A model generated the notes under the pieces. That model saw nothing but the letters and a program-made list of their open reading frames with translations. It was not told the DNA's origin and did no database searches. A DNA stretch of 64,000 bases from the NCBI GenBank assembly GCA_020465985.1, contig JAANYP010003718.1:372001-436000 (forward strand). The letters run 5' to 3'. Source of the stretch: Centrapalus pauciflorus. Taxonomy: Eukaryota > Streptophyta > Magnoliopsida > Asterales > Asteraceae. The translations under genes were made by a program, and so were the position numbers. Of the stretch, positions 15,534-28,590 are shown piece by piece. Each line of letters opens with the position of its first letter. The stretch's first letter is position 1.

Positions 15534-16446
15534 CAGGGTCGTCTCGTGAATTTTGGTAGCCCTATACGATAATTGCATATTATGCTTTTAAAATGTAAAA
15601 ATATTTAAATTTATATAAAAATTACTAGTTATTAGTAGTCTAACAATTGTTGTATACATAAAAAAAACATTTAAAACAATGATATGAAGACATGTTCATA
15701 TAACTTGAACAAAATATTAATTTCAAAACATTTAAAACAATGATATTGAGACACAGTGATTAAACTTAAGCAGACTTTAACTTTTCAACATTTTTTCCGA
15801 CCATCTGTTAATTTTCTGATGAGTAAGGATGGCAAAAAAACCGAACCCGATGGGGGAAAACCGATCTAAACGGGGCGGGTTTCCCCGAACCCGATTAAGT
15901 TAAACGGGTGATGGGGTGGGTATGGTATTGATAATATCCGCGTCGTATACCCGATTACATAACCTGTTTAAATCCCCGATTACTTTTAATAGCAAAATGC
16001 TATTTATATTGTATATATATATTATATATAAAAGATGAATATTTTTTATCAATTTTATATATTATACATAAAAATTATTATGTATAATTTAAAAAACTTA
16101 TTTATTTACATATAATTTATTGAAATACTGTTTTTTTTGTTATCATTTGATAGGGATACAAATTTAATTTAATCTTAATCTTGTAAGTTAAACATACATG
16201 AACATTTTAAGCTTAAATTATGAACCATGTGATTAAATTTCATATAATTGATTTATAAATGGGTTACCCAATTCCCCGCGGGTTTCCCTGCGTACCCGAT
16301 GGGGATCCCCGTTTAATACCCGCGGTTTTTTTAAACGGGGACGATATTTCCATTCCCGGCCCTGTTGGCATCCCTACCGATGAGGCCCTATCAAACTTGG
16401 GTCCCTGAGCGGTCGCACTTATTGCACACCCTCAGGGTCGGCCGTG
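15534..16446. mobile_element. hAT-type element carrying a nested MITE
   Basis: Left end CAGGGTCGTCTC. The right end CCTCAGGGTCGGCCGTG reads in reverse as CACGGCCGACCCTGAGG. Flanking 8-mers CGAATGAT (15526-15533) and CAAATGAT (16447-16454) match at 7 of 8. The right part has the segment GAGGCCCTATCAAACTTGGG typical of this hAT-derived family. It contains no intact transposase. Confidence 0.72.
15824..16376. mobile_element. GC-rich hAT MITE (family F7, copy 1) nested in the hAT element
   Basis: Terminal TAAGGATGGCAA pairs with TTGGCATCCCTA. Flanking CTGATGAG (15816-15823) and CCGATGAG (16377-16384) match at 7 of 8. The subterminal regions have repeated ACGGGG(C)GGGT and CCCGAT(T) motifs. A related copy lies near 29940-30621. 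Confidence 0.78.
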
Positions 16447-16454
16447 CAAATGAT

Positions 16455-16949
16455 GGGTGGGAGCGTTAGCGTTGCACATCTTGAATTTTGGTGAGCCGTC
16501 CACGCCTTGATTCTCGCTAATCGAAACGACACACATTTTGATTCTCGATTTGTTGGTGAGGTATCGAGGCGTCACACATGAAACTCAAAGAACGATGGGT
16601 TGATGGGCAGGAAGCAGAGGCACAGAGCCAGGAGCGAAATCAACGAATCTGGAATAGCATTACCGGTTGTTGATTTGGGCTTAGTGTATAAGGTAATTTT
16701 GTTGGAACTCTTACCTGCTATGGGCCCTAGATGGTGGTCCAGTTTTATGAAAACAAATTACTTTTTTTTTTTTTAAGTTGGTATCTTCTAGTGTGCTGCT
16801 TAATGAGTGTCATATTGTGTGTGTGTGTGTGTGTAAGAATCTTGATAGACATTGAAAACACTATTATTCACTAATTTTGTATATTAGTTCACTAATTTTA
16901 TACATTGATTTACTTATTTTTGGATTTACGATTTGTTATATATATATAC

Positions 16950-17022
<73 letters not shown>

Positions 17023-17112
17023 AACTAATTAATCAATGTAAAAGGTAAAATATTGTTGATTTATTTAATTCGAAATTTAAGATTCATTTTATATATATAT
17101 ATATATATATTC
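16455..17112. other. Intergenic, partly GC-richer, no gene identified
   Basis: The first 250 bases have near-balanced composition and could be old gene or transposon sequence. No frame, splice pattern or recognisable protein word was found. TA tracts occur at about 16940-17020. Confidence 0.45.
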
Positions 17113-17341
17113 AAAAAGGGATAATTGCTAATAATAACAACTTTATATTTTTCAAACATTTATAATAATACTATCTATTTTATATGATTAATAATATCAA
17201 TTTGTATATTTTTTAATCATTTATAGAAAAAGTGAAAAAGATTTGTTGCTATAAATGATTAAAAAAAAAATACAAATGTTAATGTTAATAAACACAAAAT
17301 ACAAAAGGTTTTGCTATCGATTACAAAAAATACAAAAGTAA

Positions 17342-17343
<2 letters not shown>
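17113..17343. mobile_element. Inverted-repeat MITE, family F9, copy 1
   Basis: Short words such as TTTTTAATCATTTATAG and its reverse complement CTATAAATGATTAAAAA recur, giving a foldback layout. A similar element is at about 59605-59890. Confidence 0.5.
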
Positions 17344-17378
<35 letters not shown>

Positions 17379-17381
<3 letters not shown>

Positions 17382-17603
17382 GTGGGTTCAATGGAGAACC
17401 TTATGCATCGAAGAACCTTGGAGAACCACAATGCATCGCTAGAAAAACTGAAATGCATCACGTAGAAATCGATGCATCACGCGGGAATTTGATGCATCAC
17501 GTGGAAATAATGATGCATTACGGGGGAATTGTGATGCATTTGGGGTGGTGCATGGAGGTTCTTCAAGGTTCTTCAATGCATGGAGGTTCTCCATTGAACC
17601 CAC

Positions 17604-17606
<3 letters not shown>
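17379..17606 (-). mobile_element. TA-tract MITE, family F2, inverted copy
   Basis: Ends GGGTGGGTTCAATGGAGAAC and TCTCCATTGAACCCACCTC, with (TA)n on both sides. The sequence is the reverse complement of the 11673-11948 copy. Confidence 0.85.
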
Positions 17607-17672
<66 letters not shown>

Positions 17673-18309
17673 TTGGGGTTCGATTGAGAACTTTTGTGCA
17701 TCGAACTATCTACCAAGGGTGCACAAAGGGCATTTAGGGGATATTAAATGTATGGAAATTATTTTTGAATTTAAATGTTTTTAAGATAATTAATAGCTAA
17801 ATTTGGTATGAAAATCACCATTAACTTCTTTCCTAAAATCACTCCCTCTTTCTCTCTATCTCTCTCTCTCCTCTCTCTTAGCTCCCTCTTGATTTTGGAA
17901 AAGATGAACAATATGCATGATTTATGTTTGTATGAACGATTCATGTTTGTATTATGATGTATTTTGATTTTGGAAGAGATGAACGATATGCATGATTTAT
18001 TTTTGGAAGAGATGAACGATATGCATGAAGAGATGAACGATATGCGTGAAGAGATGAACGATATGCATGTATTTTGATGTATTTTGAATTTGTATTATTT
18101 TTGTTAATTTTGGAAGTGTAATAATTAAATAAGGATTGCATAATTCCTGTTTTACCCCTCCACGAATTTCGTTATGTGCACTTGATGCATAAAACTTTCT
18201 ATTTAATTACCCTTTTGCCATTTGATCTAACCCACACATTTTTTTTCATCCAATGGCCAATGGAGGTTCTTTTGTGCCTCGATGCACAAAAGTTCTCAAT
18301 AGAACCTCC

Positions 18310-18311
<2 letters not shown>
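17673..18311 (+). mobile_element. TA-tract MITE, family F5
   Basis: Begins TTGGGGTTCGATTGAGAAC after (TA)n(GA)n and ends GTTCTCAATAGAACCTCCC before (TA)n. The interior has a short tandem array of GATGAACGATATGCATGAAGA between about 17960 and 18070. Non-coding. Confidence 0.75.
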
Positions 18312-18385
<74 letters not shown>

Positions 18386-18389
<4 letters not shown>

Positions 18390-18568
18390 TATGGGGCACC
18401 ATATGCATCGGGAACCAAATGAGAACCAAAAATGCATTGCTTGTTACAAATGATGCAATAAGGGTAATATTGGAATACTTTATCTGAAAAAATTAATTAT
18501 TCTTTTAATTAATAGATTAAGATTAAAATAGGAAACTAAATCAATCTCATTAACCATTCTCCATATAT

Positions 18569-18605
<37 letters not shown>

Positions 18606-19168
18606 ACACACACACACACACACACACACAATCGACCGACGAGTTTGAGAAGACGATGATGAGATGAAGATGAAAATGATGCATCACGTTGAACTCATGA
18701 ACCTATGAACGTATACGATGTGAAGAAGAGGAATACGAAGATGCACAGTATGAACACGATGATGCATAACCTGGTGCTCCATATGAACACGATGATGCAT
18801 AACCCGGGAAAGATAAATACGAAGATGCACAGTCAATGATGATGAAGCATCATGTTGGATTTTTGTTCTATTGGAATTTTTTAAATTTAGAAGTGCATTT
18901 TATAAATTTATTAGCATTTAATACTTGATTATTGAATTAAATATTCAATCAATATAAATTTAATTTTGAGTTGACTTGATATATTATTTTTTCCGAAAAT
19001 ACCCTTATGCACATCTAATATGTAAATCGTGCATCATAATGCGTTCACAAATTTCATCTTTATTACTCTTTTGCCATTGTAATATTAGCCATTCATTTTC
19101 TAGATCTAACGGTGTATATGGGTTCCTAAGTTGCACGATGCACACAGGTGCCCCATAGAACCTAACCC
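18386..19168 (+). mobile_element. TA-tract MITE, family F6
   Basis: Left end TTCTATGGGGCACCATATGC and right end GGTGCCCCATAGAACCTAAC then CCTA, each meeting TA-rich runs. The interior has CT and CA microsatellites and repeated GATGATGCATAAC and GAAGATGCACAGT words. It is about 783 bp with no coding frame. Confidence 0.75.
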
Positions 19169-19255
<87 letters not shown>

Positions 19256-19256
19256 G
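19169..19256. repeat. (TA)n-(GT)n compound microsatellite
   Basis: GT-rich run with TA units on the right side of the F6 element. Confidence 0.9.
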
Positions 19257-20848
19257 ATTGGGTTCAAATGAATTTCACATCTTTCGTAGGGTATCAAATA
19301 TATCATTCAAAACGAAAATCTTTTAGAAATAGTTAAGCATAAAAATGTACAAAATAACATTATAAGATAATATAATTTGGTATCATAAGTTTTTTTTCCA
19401 ATAAGATGATTCGGTCAAACAAAAGAGACTTCAAGTTTTGTTTTTTATTGTACGAGAAGTCAGATCGCCATCTGATTCGGTTAGATCATAGAAGTGTCTA
19501 TTGTCTACTACTCTACTTATCTCTAAATCTCTAATACAAACGTGTCAAAGCACCAACCTATACCAAATCGTTAGCCTCCGTCCTCTCTCAATCGCACAGC
19601 CTATTTGTCAATCGCAACCTCCTCTCCATCGACGTCTTCTCTTGATGGGTTATTTCTACCAATCGTCGACTCTCTCTCTCTCTCTCTCTCACTCCCTCCA
19701 CTCTATCGGCTGCCCTCTGTGGTGGTATTATTCTTATATATGGTATTTCCTCTTCTTTTTTATTGGTTCCGTTAACTTTTGTGTTAAATTGGAAGTCGGC
19801 TTTGTTGTTTTGGAAGTGGGCTTTGTGGAGTTGGTAGTTTTGGAAAAGGGTAATTTTGTGGAGTTGGAAATTGGTTTTGTGGAATTGGAAGTGGGTTCTG
19901 TGGATTTTGAAGTAGATTTAAGCTTCTTGATGATGTGTGTTTTTTTTTTTTTAAAGTAAAAGAGGGTAGTAGGTTGCTGATTTTGATCAAACCGAATTTT
20001 AAATTTGGTTTGATTTTAAAAGGATTCGTTTTGGTTTGGTTTGGTTTGGTTTTTGGTTTCTTTCGGTCACGAACCAAAAACTATTGACTTCTATAGAGTA
20101 GGTAATAAAAAAATTAAAAAAATTATGAGAATTGATATTTTAAAAAGTGAAATGAAAAATTAAGAAATTGTTATTAAGTTAACAAATTTTTTTAGGTAAA
20201 ATGAAAATTTTCATTAACTAAACGCAACATAAGTCTTTAACTTTCTAAGAGCTAATCATGCCCAAAAAATTACCAAACCTAACCACAAATATTTAGTTAA
20301 AGATGTCCGAAGTGAACATGAATATACTGTCGTTGGCTATTAACAATCTTATAAATTGTAATTGTTTTTGATCGTCTTCACCGTTTACCGATTGATAAAA
20401 CTTTTAAGCATACAGTTCAAATACTTAATATTTTTATTTATATAATATAATAATATATAGATGTTTTGTTTTCTGAAATTATTTGAGAAGAGTGGATGTA
20501 TAGTTATTGAAAGTTAAAAAGTACACGTATGGTATACCACAACTAAAAAAATTCGCATTTAATATTTACTCCAATTTACAATGAAAAGAGTAGTTGAGAA
20601 CAAGTGACAAGCAAAAGATATTTTTCATCATTTCTTTTAATCACATTGTCATAAATCTGATGATATAATCATCACCCTTTACTTTACATCAAAAAACTAC
20701 TTACCCCCTCCTCCTACTAGAGTTCTTTTTTTTTCATTTTACTACCCCATACTTGTTTTTTTCTAAAATTTCACACATTTAATATATGTTTTTTTATGAT
20801 TCGTCCACAAAACTAAATTACAGGATGAAGAATATATTCCCGCCATAA
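19257..20848. other. Intergenic, with a degenerate 24-bp tandem repeat
   Basis: Around 19785-19920 a unit like GGAAGTGGGCTTTGTGGAGTT recurs imperfectly. A (GGTTT)n-like patch lies at 20025-20055. A reading frame over this repeat lacks an ATG at its start and resembles no protein I know. The remainder is AT-rich. Confidence 0.5.
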
Positions 20849-21805
20849 TCAGATGCTGCTTCTTTTCTGTTCATCAATGGAGATCCTAGGCCCTTGAGAT
20901 GGAGCGCTTCCAGACCTTGACAGAACACTGCACCCTGTAACAGCTTAAAATTTGAATATTATTAAGTGATTCTGACATTAAAGTGGACGGTGGATAAAAT
21001 AATATATAAGATGGAACGGATTTTGATGCAATAATTTACCTTGAGAAGGTGAATTATACGATTTCTTGCAGTGTAAAATTGCACTTTGAATTCCATCCTG
21101 TTGCTGCAACGCTGAATCATCTCTCCTGGCCGCTGGTGACGGAATATATTTGATGGCGGAGGAGGATGAGGAGGAGGAAGAGGACCGGCTCTTGCCTAAA
21201 TGCTTACGAACCTCTTTAAACACTGTTCTACCCAACGGTTTCTCCTCCTTCCTCGGAGAAAACTCTGGTGCGGTTGACGACGGGACCTTGTCGCTGGACT
21301 TTTTGGAAACCTTTATATACAAAGGCTTAATAAGATTCAAGTACTTGTGAACAACGTCCTTTGAGAACCGCTTAGACGGCATCTGATCGTGATCTAAAAA
21401 CTTATCCGTCCTGAAACAGTTATCTTTTTTGAGCAAGGAGCTAATGGTAACCTCTTCAATTTCGCATTTCATTTCCTTCTTGGGTTTGTTATTTTGAAAC
21501 CCTAGCATGAAAACTCGAAACGGCGACCTAGGCGTCTTTGAGGGATCTAATGGCAAAATGGTGGTCTTATTGTTGAAAAAAAGGGCATGGGATTGGGGGG
21601 AGGAATTAGTGTGAATTGACTTTGAAAATTGTTGGTAGTGGTCACTGTGGAAGGCACTATTGACGTTGACAGTCGGAGAGTCATTGTCGTCGAGATTATT
21701 AGGATTTGTGAAGACTAAATCAAAGAAGGAGGTATCGTCGTCGGTGATATCAAAGTGACCGACACCGGCGTTTCGCCAGAATTTGACAAGGCTGAAGACG
21801 TCCAT
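20849..21805 (-). CDS. Membrane-associated kinase regulator (MAKR family)
   Basis: Exon 1 runs 21805 to 21040 (ATG in CCATGG context) and exon 2 runs 20934 to 20849. The intron is GT-AG, phase 1, and the protein is 283 aa. The N-terminus is MDVFSLVKFWRNAG. The middle has PSKRFSKDVVHKYLNLIKPLYIKVSKK, a basic segment of the type that binds plasma-membrane lipids in this family. A serine run follows (RSSSSSSSSS). Near the C-terminus are RRDDSALQQQDGIQSAILHCKKS and, from exon 2, SVLSRSGSAPSQ and SIDEQKRSSI. MAKR proteins (BKI1 relatives) sit at the plasma membrane and modulate receptor kinases of the brassinosteroid/CLE type. It looks closest to MAKR2/MAKR5, but the subfamily is inferred. If splicing fails, the frame runs on into a short unrelated tail. 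Confidence 0.87.
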
Positions 21806-24800
21806 GGTAGGGAAAGCCAGAGTTAGTTAAATGAATGAATGGATTTTTAGGGTTGTGGAGGATACACATATGACATAACAAGTGAAGTGGAGGTATAAAT
21901 AAAGGGCCGAAACTTTCCCTTCGTTTAATGGCGTTTTGGTCTGCAAAAGTTGCAGTGAGAGAGAAGGATAAGCTTTTTGCAGTGCCACACACAGTCAACA
22001 GTTTATTCGTCGGAAGAGAGAGAATTGTGTGTGTATTTGTTTGATTCCTTCATTGTATTGTATATCAATGGCGTCACATTGCATTTTCCGATGGTAATTA
22101 TTAATTTCTTTTCTGTGTTCCCTATTTATTTTATTTAATTATTACTATGTAATAAAATTTTAATTTCAAATTTAAGTAGTGATCTTTGTTATCATGTAAT
22201 TTTGAAACACTATTTTAACGGTCATTTAAAATGGCTTTCGCCATTTGAACAACTTTTCATGTGTTATTTAACCCTACTTTACAATATCATGCTCATATAA
22301 TTTTATTTTTTATTATTTTTAATGAAAATAATGGTTATACATATTAAAACTTGATAAATATTAAATATCTCACATAAAGAAGGTTCTAATAGCATCAACC
22401 TTTAAAATTGTTGCCTATCCATCCGTTTTAGAATAAGGTTATAAAAATTACCTTTTATTTAAAAACTATCAATTGTTTTTCTTTAAAATGCCAAAAAAAA
22501 ACCTTCGTGGTTGTTATTTTCATCCCATTACAATAATTTTATCCCATTACCCTTCCATTTTTCATCCTATTAAAACCTTGGTAGACGGTAGTTGTTATCT
22601 TTCTATCTCATCACCCACCCTATTTTTATTTTAAACTCTACGTACATACATACATACATACATAATCATATAATGGGTTTTGGTTCAACTTTAGACCAAT
22701 TTGAAGATGTAACTTAGATTTGTGGGTGCACATGTAATTTTTCAAGTCGACTATGTGCGACACAGTAGCAAGAACATGCCAAAAGTTGCCTAAATTAGTA
22801 CTTGTAACATCAAATTGATGTTAAGAAACAAGTATAAATGTTTTATATTGTGTTTTTGTGTTGAAATCTTGCATGAGAAAATATGAGTTTGGAATTTGAA
22901 ATGATAAAGTGTCGTAGACTGGAACTCATATGTACCGAGATTTTAAGTCTCGGTACTAGTATTGATATTTCAGAAATTGGTATAATGACACACTTAATCA
23001 GTTCCTTACATTTATTGATATTAGCAACTGTATAAAGGGACTTAAAGCATATAATAACATGTTCTAAACTAAGGATTGTAATAAATTATTTATTTGCAAT
23101 CTGTATCTGATAATACAGACACATTGCATGCCAAACACTTGTAAGCTTAATATAAGTTATCAACACATATTTTAAGGTGTCAAAGCTACATTTAAAGTCT
23201 TGCAGTGCCTTTCAAGTCAGCTAAAAGGTTAAACTGACATTTAAGCGCAACATCTGTCGCATTGTAAACATAAACTAGTATTTTGAGTAACAAATTATCA
23301 TGTTTACATGTATTTTATGTAATTGAAACATAATTTGCAACCTATGTACATTCTTTGACGCTCAATGGAGTTTATATTAGTAATTGTGGACAATACGGTA
23401 TAGGTGGTGTTCAACTTAGCATTATCTTGTATTTGCTCTATTATAAACCTAATGGTGCATTTATCTTGCTTGATATTTAATAACCTTTATTTCAATTGGT
23501 TTATTTGAGCTCCATATAAGCATTTAGCATCATTTACGAGCACTCTAATGCTAAATCGCTAGGCGTGACATCTATATACGGGAAGCTAGCCGCGTATTAC
23601 AGGCCGATCCCATATGACATTATTATTAAAGTGGTAGCATTTTCTAATTTTTGGTGCAGCCTGTCAAAGGCATATCCATGCAACATTTTTTTGTCACACG
23701 TCTTACATGTATCATGTTTAATCTTGTTATCTCACTAAGCATTCGTTTACGGTTACTACATTTTACGGGTAAAGGAAAAAAGACAAAGTTGGACATTCTG
23801 CTTAGCTTTATAAAATGACCAATCCAGTCGCTCATTATCAAATTATGGTATTTGCCTTGTAATAATGCTTTGGGACTTTGATAGAACTTTAATTTCTTGA
23901 TATGATGTTTTAGTATTGTAGACATGTACCTTTGTAGCAGCACGTGTAGTGATTGACAATGTTTGTAATATCTTATTAGATTTGTATTAGTTCTTGTATT
24001 ACCTTTGTATTTATGGTAATTACTCTTTTCTGGGATTATTATTGCATGACTAAGGCTAGATGTTTCATGTTATGTCACATACTACATGAGTTGTATCAAT
24101 GCTTGTATGAGCAATGAATCAATAAATTAATTTATCATTTCAAACTTAAAAGATTCAACTTCAATTTCAGCTACACTGTCAATCACATGGATACTAATAA
24201 TAAAAGTAGTTTCAGCTACCAGCTCTAGATACAAGTTCCAATTACAAGCTTTAGTTAAAAGCTAAAAATTAGTTTTGTCAAAACATACGGTTTTAAATTG
24301 GATAGATTTGAAATATAAACACTTTATTATTATTTACCTTTATTCATCTTTAATTCTAATTTATTTAAAAGTAAATACAAAAACAAATACGAAAAGTAGC
24401 CCACTATGCTTAGTAACTTTTGATGTGAAAAGTTATTGAAATTAAGGCTAAAAACACTTTAGATTATTCAATACGGAGATGGGGGCGACAATGGACAAAA
24501 GAAAAGTTAAGGGGGTGTTGATAAAACTTTAAAAAGAAGAGAAGAAAAGAAAAAGGAGTGCGTGTTTGGTAAAACTAAAAGACCCAAAAAGAAAAGACTT
24601 GCGAGACAAAGAAAAAAAGGGAAAGAAAAGAGAGGTTGTCAAAGGAAAGGGTCAGAAATAAAGTGTGTGTCAAAGTGAAGGGGGGTTTTGAGGTGACTTT
24701 TGCTTTTCTATGTTACTCTTTTGATCTTTTCTATCTTTTGCCACTACTTCTAGGTAATTCATTTTTTTCCCAATTTTTGCTCCAGACTATTTCATTTACT

Positions 24801-24842
24801 AAAAACCAATGTATTAACAATATATTTACTTAGAAATTTTAA
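21806..24842. other. Intergenic, including the upstream region of the MAKR gene
   Basis: The first 200 bases should hold the MAKR promoter and 5' UTR; no core element could be fixed with confidence. A purine-rich patch lies at 24480-24640. No exon pattern was found elsewhere. Confidence 0.5.
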
Positions 24843-25705
24843 CAGTGAAACAATCTGCCAGACAGTTAATCAAGTATGAAAACAGATTACTTATTTTATT
24901 ACTTTATATATATTATACAACATTTTTATTTTTTTGTGATAACTTTTGATATATTGTATTTTATTAAAATTTGAACATATCATATGATCGCATTATTTTT
25001 ATATACATTCATATATAAAATTTATTATCGTCGGAATTATTTTCATTAAACAGACATGTATGCAACTGATTGAATATTTTATTTTTATAATTTTTTTGTT
25101 TTTCTATTATAACCTTTGGTATATTATATTTTATAAAAATTAGAATATATCATTATGATCACTTTCTTTTCATCTACATTATAACATAAAATTGTGTTCC
25201 ATCTCAATTTATTTTAAAATGACAAAATTTTTATTATTTAGTTGAATGATCGATCACACTCTTTCACTGTCCACCGAATAGTAAAGCTAGCTGTCAGGCA
25301 GTTAAACGACTGACTTTTTTATTTCTTTATATACAATATATAACATTTTTGTTTTTCTGTGATAAATTTTAATATATTATACTTTATTATAATTTGAATA
25401 TATTATTATGATCGCATTATTTTTATATACATTCTGATATAAATTTTGCTATCGTCAGAAGTATTTTTATTAAGTAGGTAGGTATGCAGCTGACAAACTT
25501 TTTATTTTATATATAACATATGATTGTTTTGTTTATCTTTATAACGTCTGATATATTATATTTTATAAAAATTCGAATATATCATTATGATTGCATTCTT
25601 TTTTTCTACATTCCAACATAAAATTGTTTTTCGTTTGAACTATTTTTTAAAAATAATTTTTTTATTTAGTTGGTTGATCAATCATATTTTTCCATTTATA
25701 GACTT
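24843..25705. repeat. Four-monomer diverged tandem repeat with A-B-A'-B' order
   Basis: The word GATCGCATTATTTTTATA occurs at 24986 and 25410. Its variants GATCACTTTCTTTT and GATTGCATTCTTTT occur at 25157 and 25589. Surrounding words (GATATATTATATTTTATAAAA, CAGGCAGTTAA/CAGACAGTTAA) recur in the same order. The A-to-A' and B-to-B' spacings are 424 and 432 bp, so the array is a duplicated dimer. Confidence 0.7.
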
Positions 25706-25934
25706 AGATCGAAAGCAGAGAGTAAGGATCACAATCGCTAGCTAATGTTATTTTGTTATTTTAAAATAGTATGTTTATACTATAATTTATGATCCTGATG
25801 CAACGCAAGGTTAAACAACCTAATTATGCGTATTACTAAACGTTGATTTAATAAGTAATGATAATGGCCATTTAACCAGTAGGTTTGATTAGCAAAAGCA
25901 ATAAGTCGAAAAATGTATATGTTTTAATTATTAT

Positions 25935-26207
25935 CAGGGTCGGCTCTGAGCAAAGTCAACATGGTCATTCGTCCAGAGCCCTTTAATCATAGGGATCAAT
26001 TCTCAAAAGATCTATTATATAGTTGGGTTTATTAACGATTAAACAAAATTATTGAATTGCAAAATTTGTTTTTTAAACATTATATAGTTAGAAGTTTTTG
26101 TTGTTAATTTATTATTTTTACTTGAATTATACTTATATAAATATATATTTATAGGAATCCTTTTAAAATTTTGCCCAGGGCTTCGGAAATTATTGGACGG
26201 GGCCATG
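25935..26207. mobile_element. hAT MITE with perfect 8-bp target duplication
   Basis: Begins CAGGGTCGGCTCTGAG and ends GACGGGGCCATG. ATTATTAT flanks it on both sides (25927-25934 and 26208-26215). At 273 bp it has no coding capacity. The left terminus is the classic CAGGG(C/T)CGGCTCTGAG hAT end. Confidence 0.85.
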
Positions 26208-26215
26208 ATTATTAT

Positions 26216-27281
26216 AAATTATTCGAGGTAACTAAACCTTATTCAAAACAATCTATAATTAATGAAAACAATCTCCAATTAATGAAAACAAGTAGAAGTT
26301 ACTTGAAGAATTCTGGTATGAAAAATTGCCATACAAGTACAACCAGCAGTCCAGAAAAGAGGAAGAGTTGGTTGATAAGAATTATTATACATTACTGAAT
26401 GGAGAAATGGTATAAGATTATATTAGTTTCCTTTTTCCTAGTATAAATGGGCAAAAAAAAAATATCTTTTGTCTTTTGGAGAAAAATAAATAAAAAAAAT
26501 AAAAATGTTGAAAAAACAAAGCAAAGCAAAGGGGGTGGAATTAAAAGGCGAGTAAAGATAGAGGGAGCGTGAGGGGTGGGCACGCCTGCCTAGTCGTAGT
26601 AGCATTTATGAACCCCAAAACCCAAAGCTTCCTTTCATTCTTTGCCCATAAAGGAGAGGTGGGTTCGGTTGGGTTGGGCTGACCGGTGACTCCTCGAAAG
26701 GAAGAAGGATCATAAAAGGTTTGACTTCCTTTTTCATATAGGAGTGTTTGGTAACAGCGATAGTACAATCCAATCGTAGGTCTTTTAAGTATTTCCTTTT
26801 TGGCTATTTCTTCGTGCACCATCTCTAATTTTTCATACACCACCTCCATGCATTTGACCTATAAATATTTATCTTATGATTGGACAAAAGTGTGTAAACA
26901 AATAAACTATAATGATGAGATATGAAAAAAGATATATTTTAGGTAAATTATAGGATGTAGATGAGGTGTATGAAGTAACACACTTCATTTTTATATACTT
27001 ACAACTTATGATTTAAACATGCTATTGATCATAGGTCATTGTGATAGTCATAAAAACTATAAATTAAGGTCTGATTTGTTTTTCATCAATAGCCTCTTAA
27101 AACATTTGAAGTCTAAAGTTCAAATCTATAATAACTTAAAATTGTTTGTTTAAATTCAGACTTAAGATGTTGAAACATCTGAATTTTACTCTGAATTCTA
27201 AGCAAGTTGAGAGTTGTCTTAATTAAAACTAAAGGTCTATTAATTTCAGATGTTAAGGTCTCCTCTTAATTTAATATTTAA

Positions 27282-27316
<35 letters not shown>

Positions 27317-28369
27317 GTAATAATTATATTTATATAATTATTTATATTTCATTTACTCTTTATATATACAAATACACATCCTTTCATTTATCTCATATTT
27401 ATTATTTCATTACTCTCTCTCTCTCTATATATATATATAACTATTTATATTTCATTACTTTTTATATATACATACATATGTTATTTCATTTTTCTCAACT
27501 TAACACAACCAAAATATTATATAAATCCTTTCATTTTTATCGTTTCAAATTCTCGAAAAAAAAAACACTGAAGACATTTGGAGTGTTCAAAACATTGATT
27601 TCAACGTTGATCCGGTTTATGATTTTGAAAACGAACATTCGTACCAAGACTTCATGTAGTTTAATTTTTATTTTAGTGTTAAATTTAATGTTCTTAATTA
27701 TTTTTTAAATTAATGTTCTTCATTTTATGTTTAATTTTAATATTATTAATTTATTTTTTATTTTAGTATTTTTATTTTAATTTTAAAATGAAAATAAAAG
27801 CAAGAATGACAAGTTGACATCCACTCCCTCAATATGACAAAGGATGACAAAACTGATGTGGGGCCGTGGATTTGGTTGGCATCCTTCGGAAGGCTACCTT
27901 TGGCCTTAGGTGGAGGGGGGTGTTTGCCACTTGGAAAGTGTGTAGGCTGTAGGCTTAATGAGGTGAGAAGATCCAATGCCACGTCCCATCAGAAATGAAT
28001 GTTATTATGAGGAAGAGGAACAAATCGCTACAAAATTTTTGTCACTGTAACTCTACTACTCTACTGTGCGTCTGCGTCAGCCTTCCTCACGGTTTTCTTC
28101 TGTCTTGTGTTTATTTTTCAATTTAAATCTGTGCTTTTTGGTATTATTATTAGCAAGGAAGACGAAGAGAGTAATGTTTTGGAGATTAGTAGTGGGTAAG
28201 CATTTTTTTGAGAAAATTACCGATAAAAAGTAATGTAAAATATAAATTTGTTAATAAAGATATTGTAAAAATATTTTGACCGAGATAGATAACGTAAAAT
28301 TCTATTTTAGCAGAGAAACAACATGAAATTTAAATTTTAAGCCAAATAAACATAATCAAATATTATTCT
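26216..28369. other. Intergenic, no gene identified
   Basis: TG/TA/CT simple repeats at 27283-27440. A GC-richer block at 27820-28160 looks promoter- or UTR-like but leads to no coding exon. Frames present lack family similarity that I can recognise. Confidence 0.5.
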
Positions 28370-28590
28370 TTTACCATAAGAATTTATTATGAAAAAACAA
28401 CTTTTTCACGTTTTTTACGTTTTCGTTCAACCATTTATTATTTTTTTCCTGGAAAAGTCTTTAAGCTTGGTTTTGTGAAATTTGACTATTAGAACATGGT
28501 TTTTTAGTTTTTAAAAACCCGATTTAGTAATTATAACCGGTCTCTAATTGTCAAATTTCATAAAACTAGAAATTTTTTTTTTAACTTGAG
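28370..28590. mobile_element. Foldback MITE, family F8, copy 2
   Basis: Shares TTTATTATGAAAAAACAACT, TTCACGTTTTTTACG, TGAAATTTGACTATTAGAAC and, inverted, TAATTGTCAAATTTCA with the element at 2889-3175. Confidence 0.55.

Noticed and set aside
13281..15572. Matching frames of about 64-107 codons on both strands
   Set aside because: They are mirror images produced by the giant inverted repeat and run into low-complexity tracts.
19501..20077. A 152-codon frame on + and a 97-codon frame on -
   Set aside because: The plus frame begins without ATG and covers CT-rich and 24-bp repeat DNA; the minus frame is its low-complexity shadow.
26541..26849. A 102-codon minus-strand frame
   Set aside because: No recognisable motif, no splice partners, and composition like the surrounding non-coding DNA.
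27250..27708. A 152-codon plus-strand frame
   Set aside because: Tyr/Ile/Phe-rich translation of TA- and CT-rich simple sequence.
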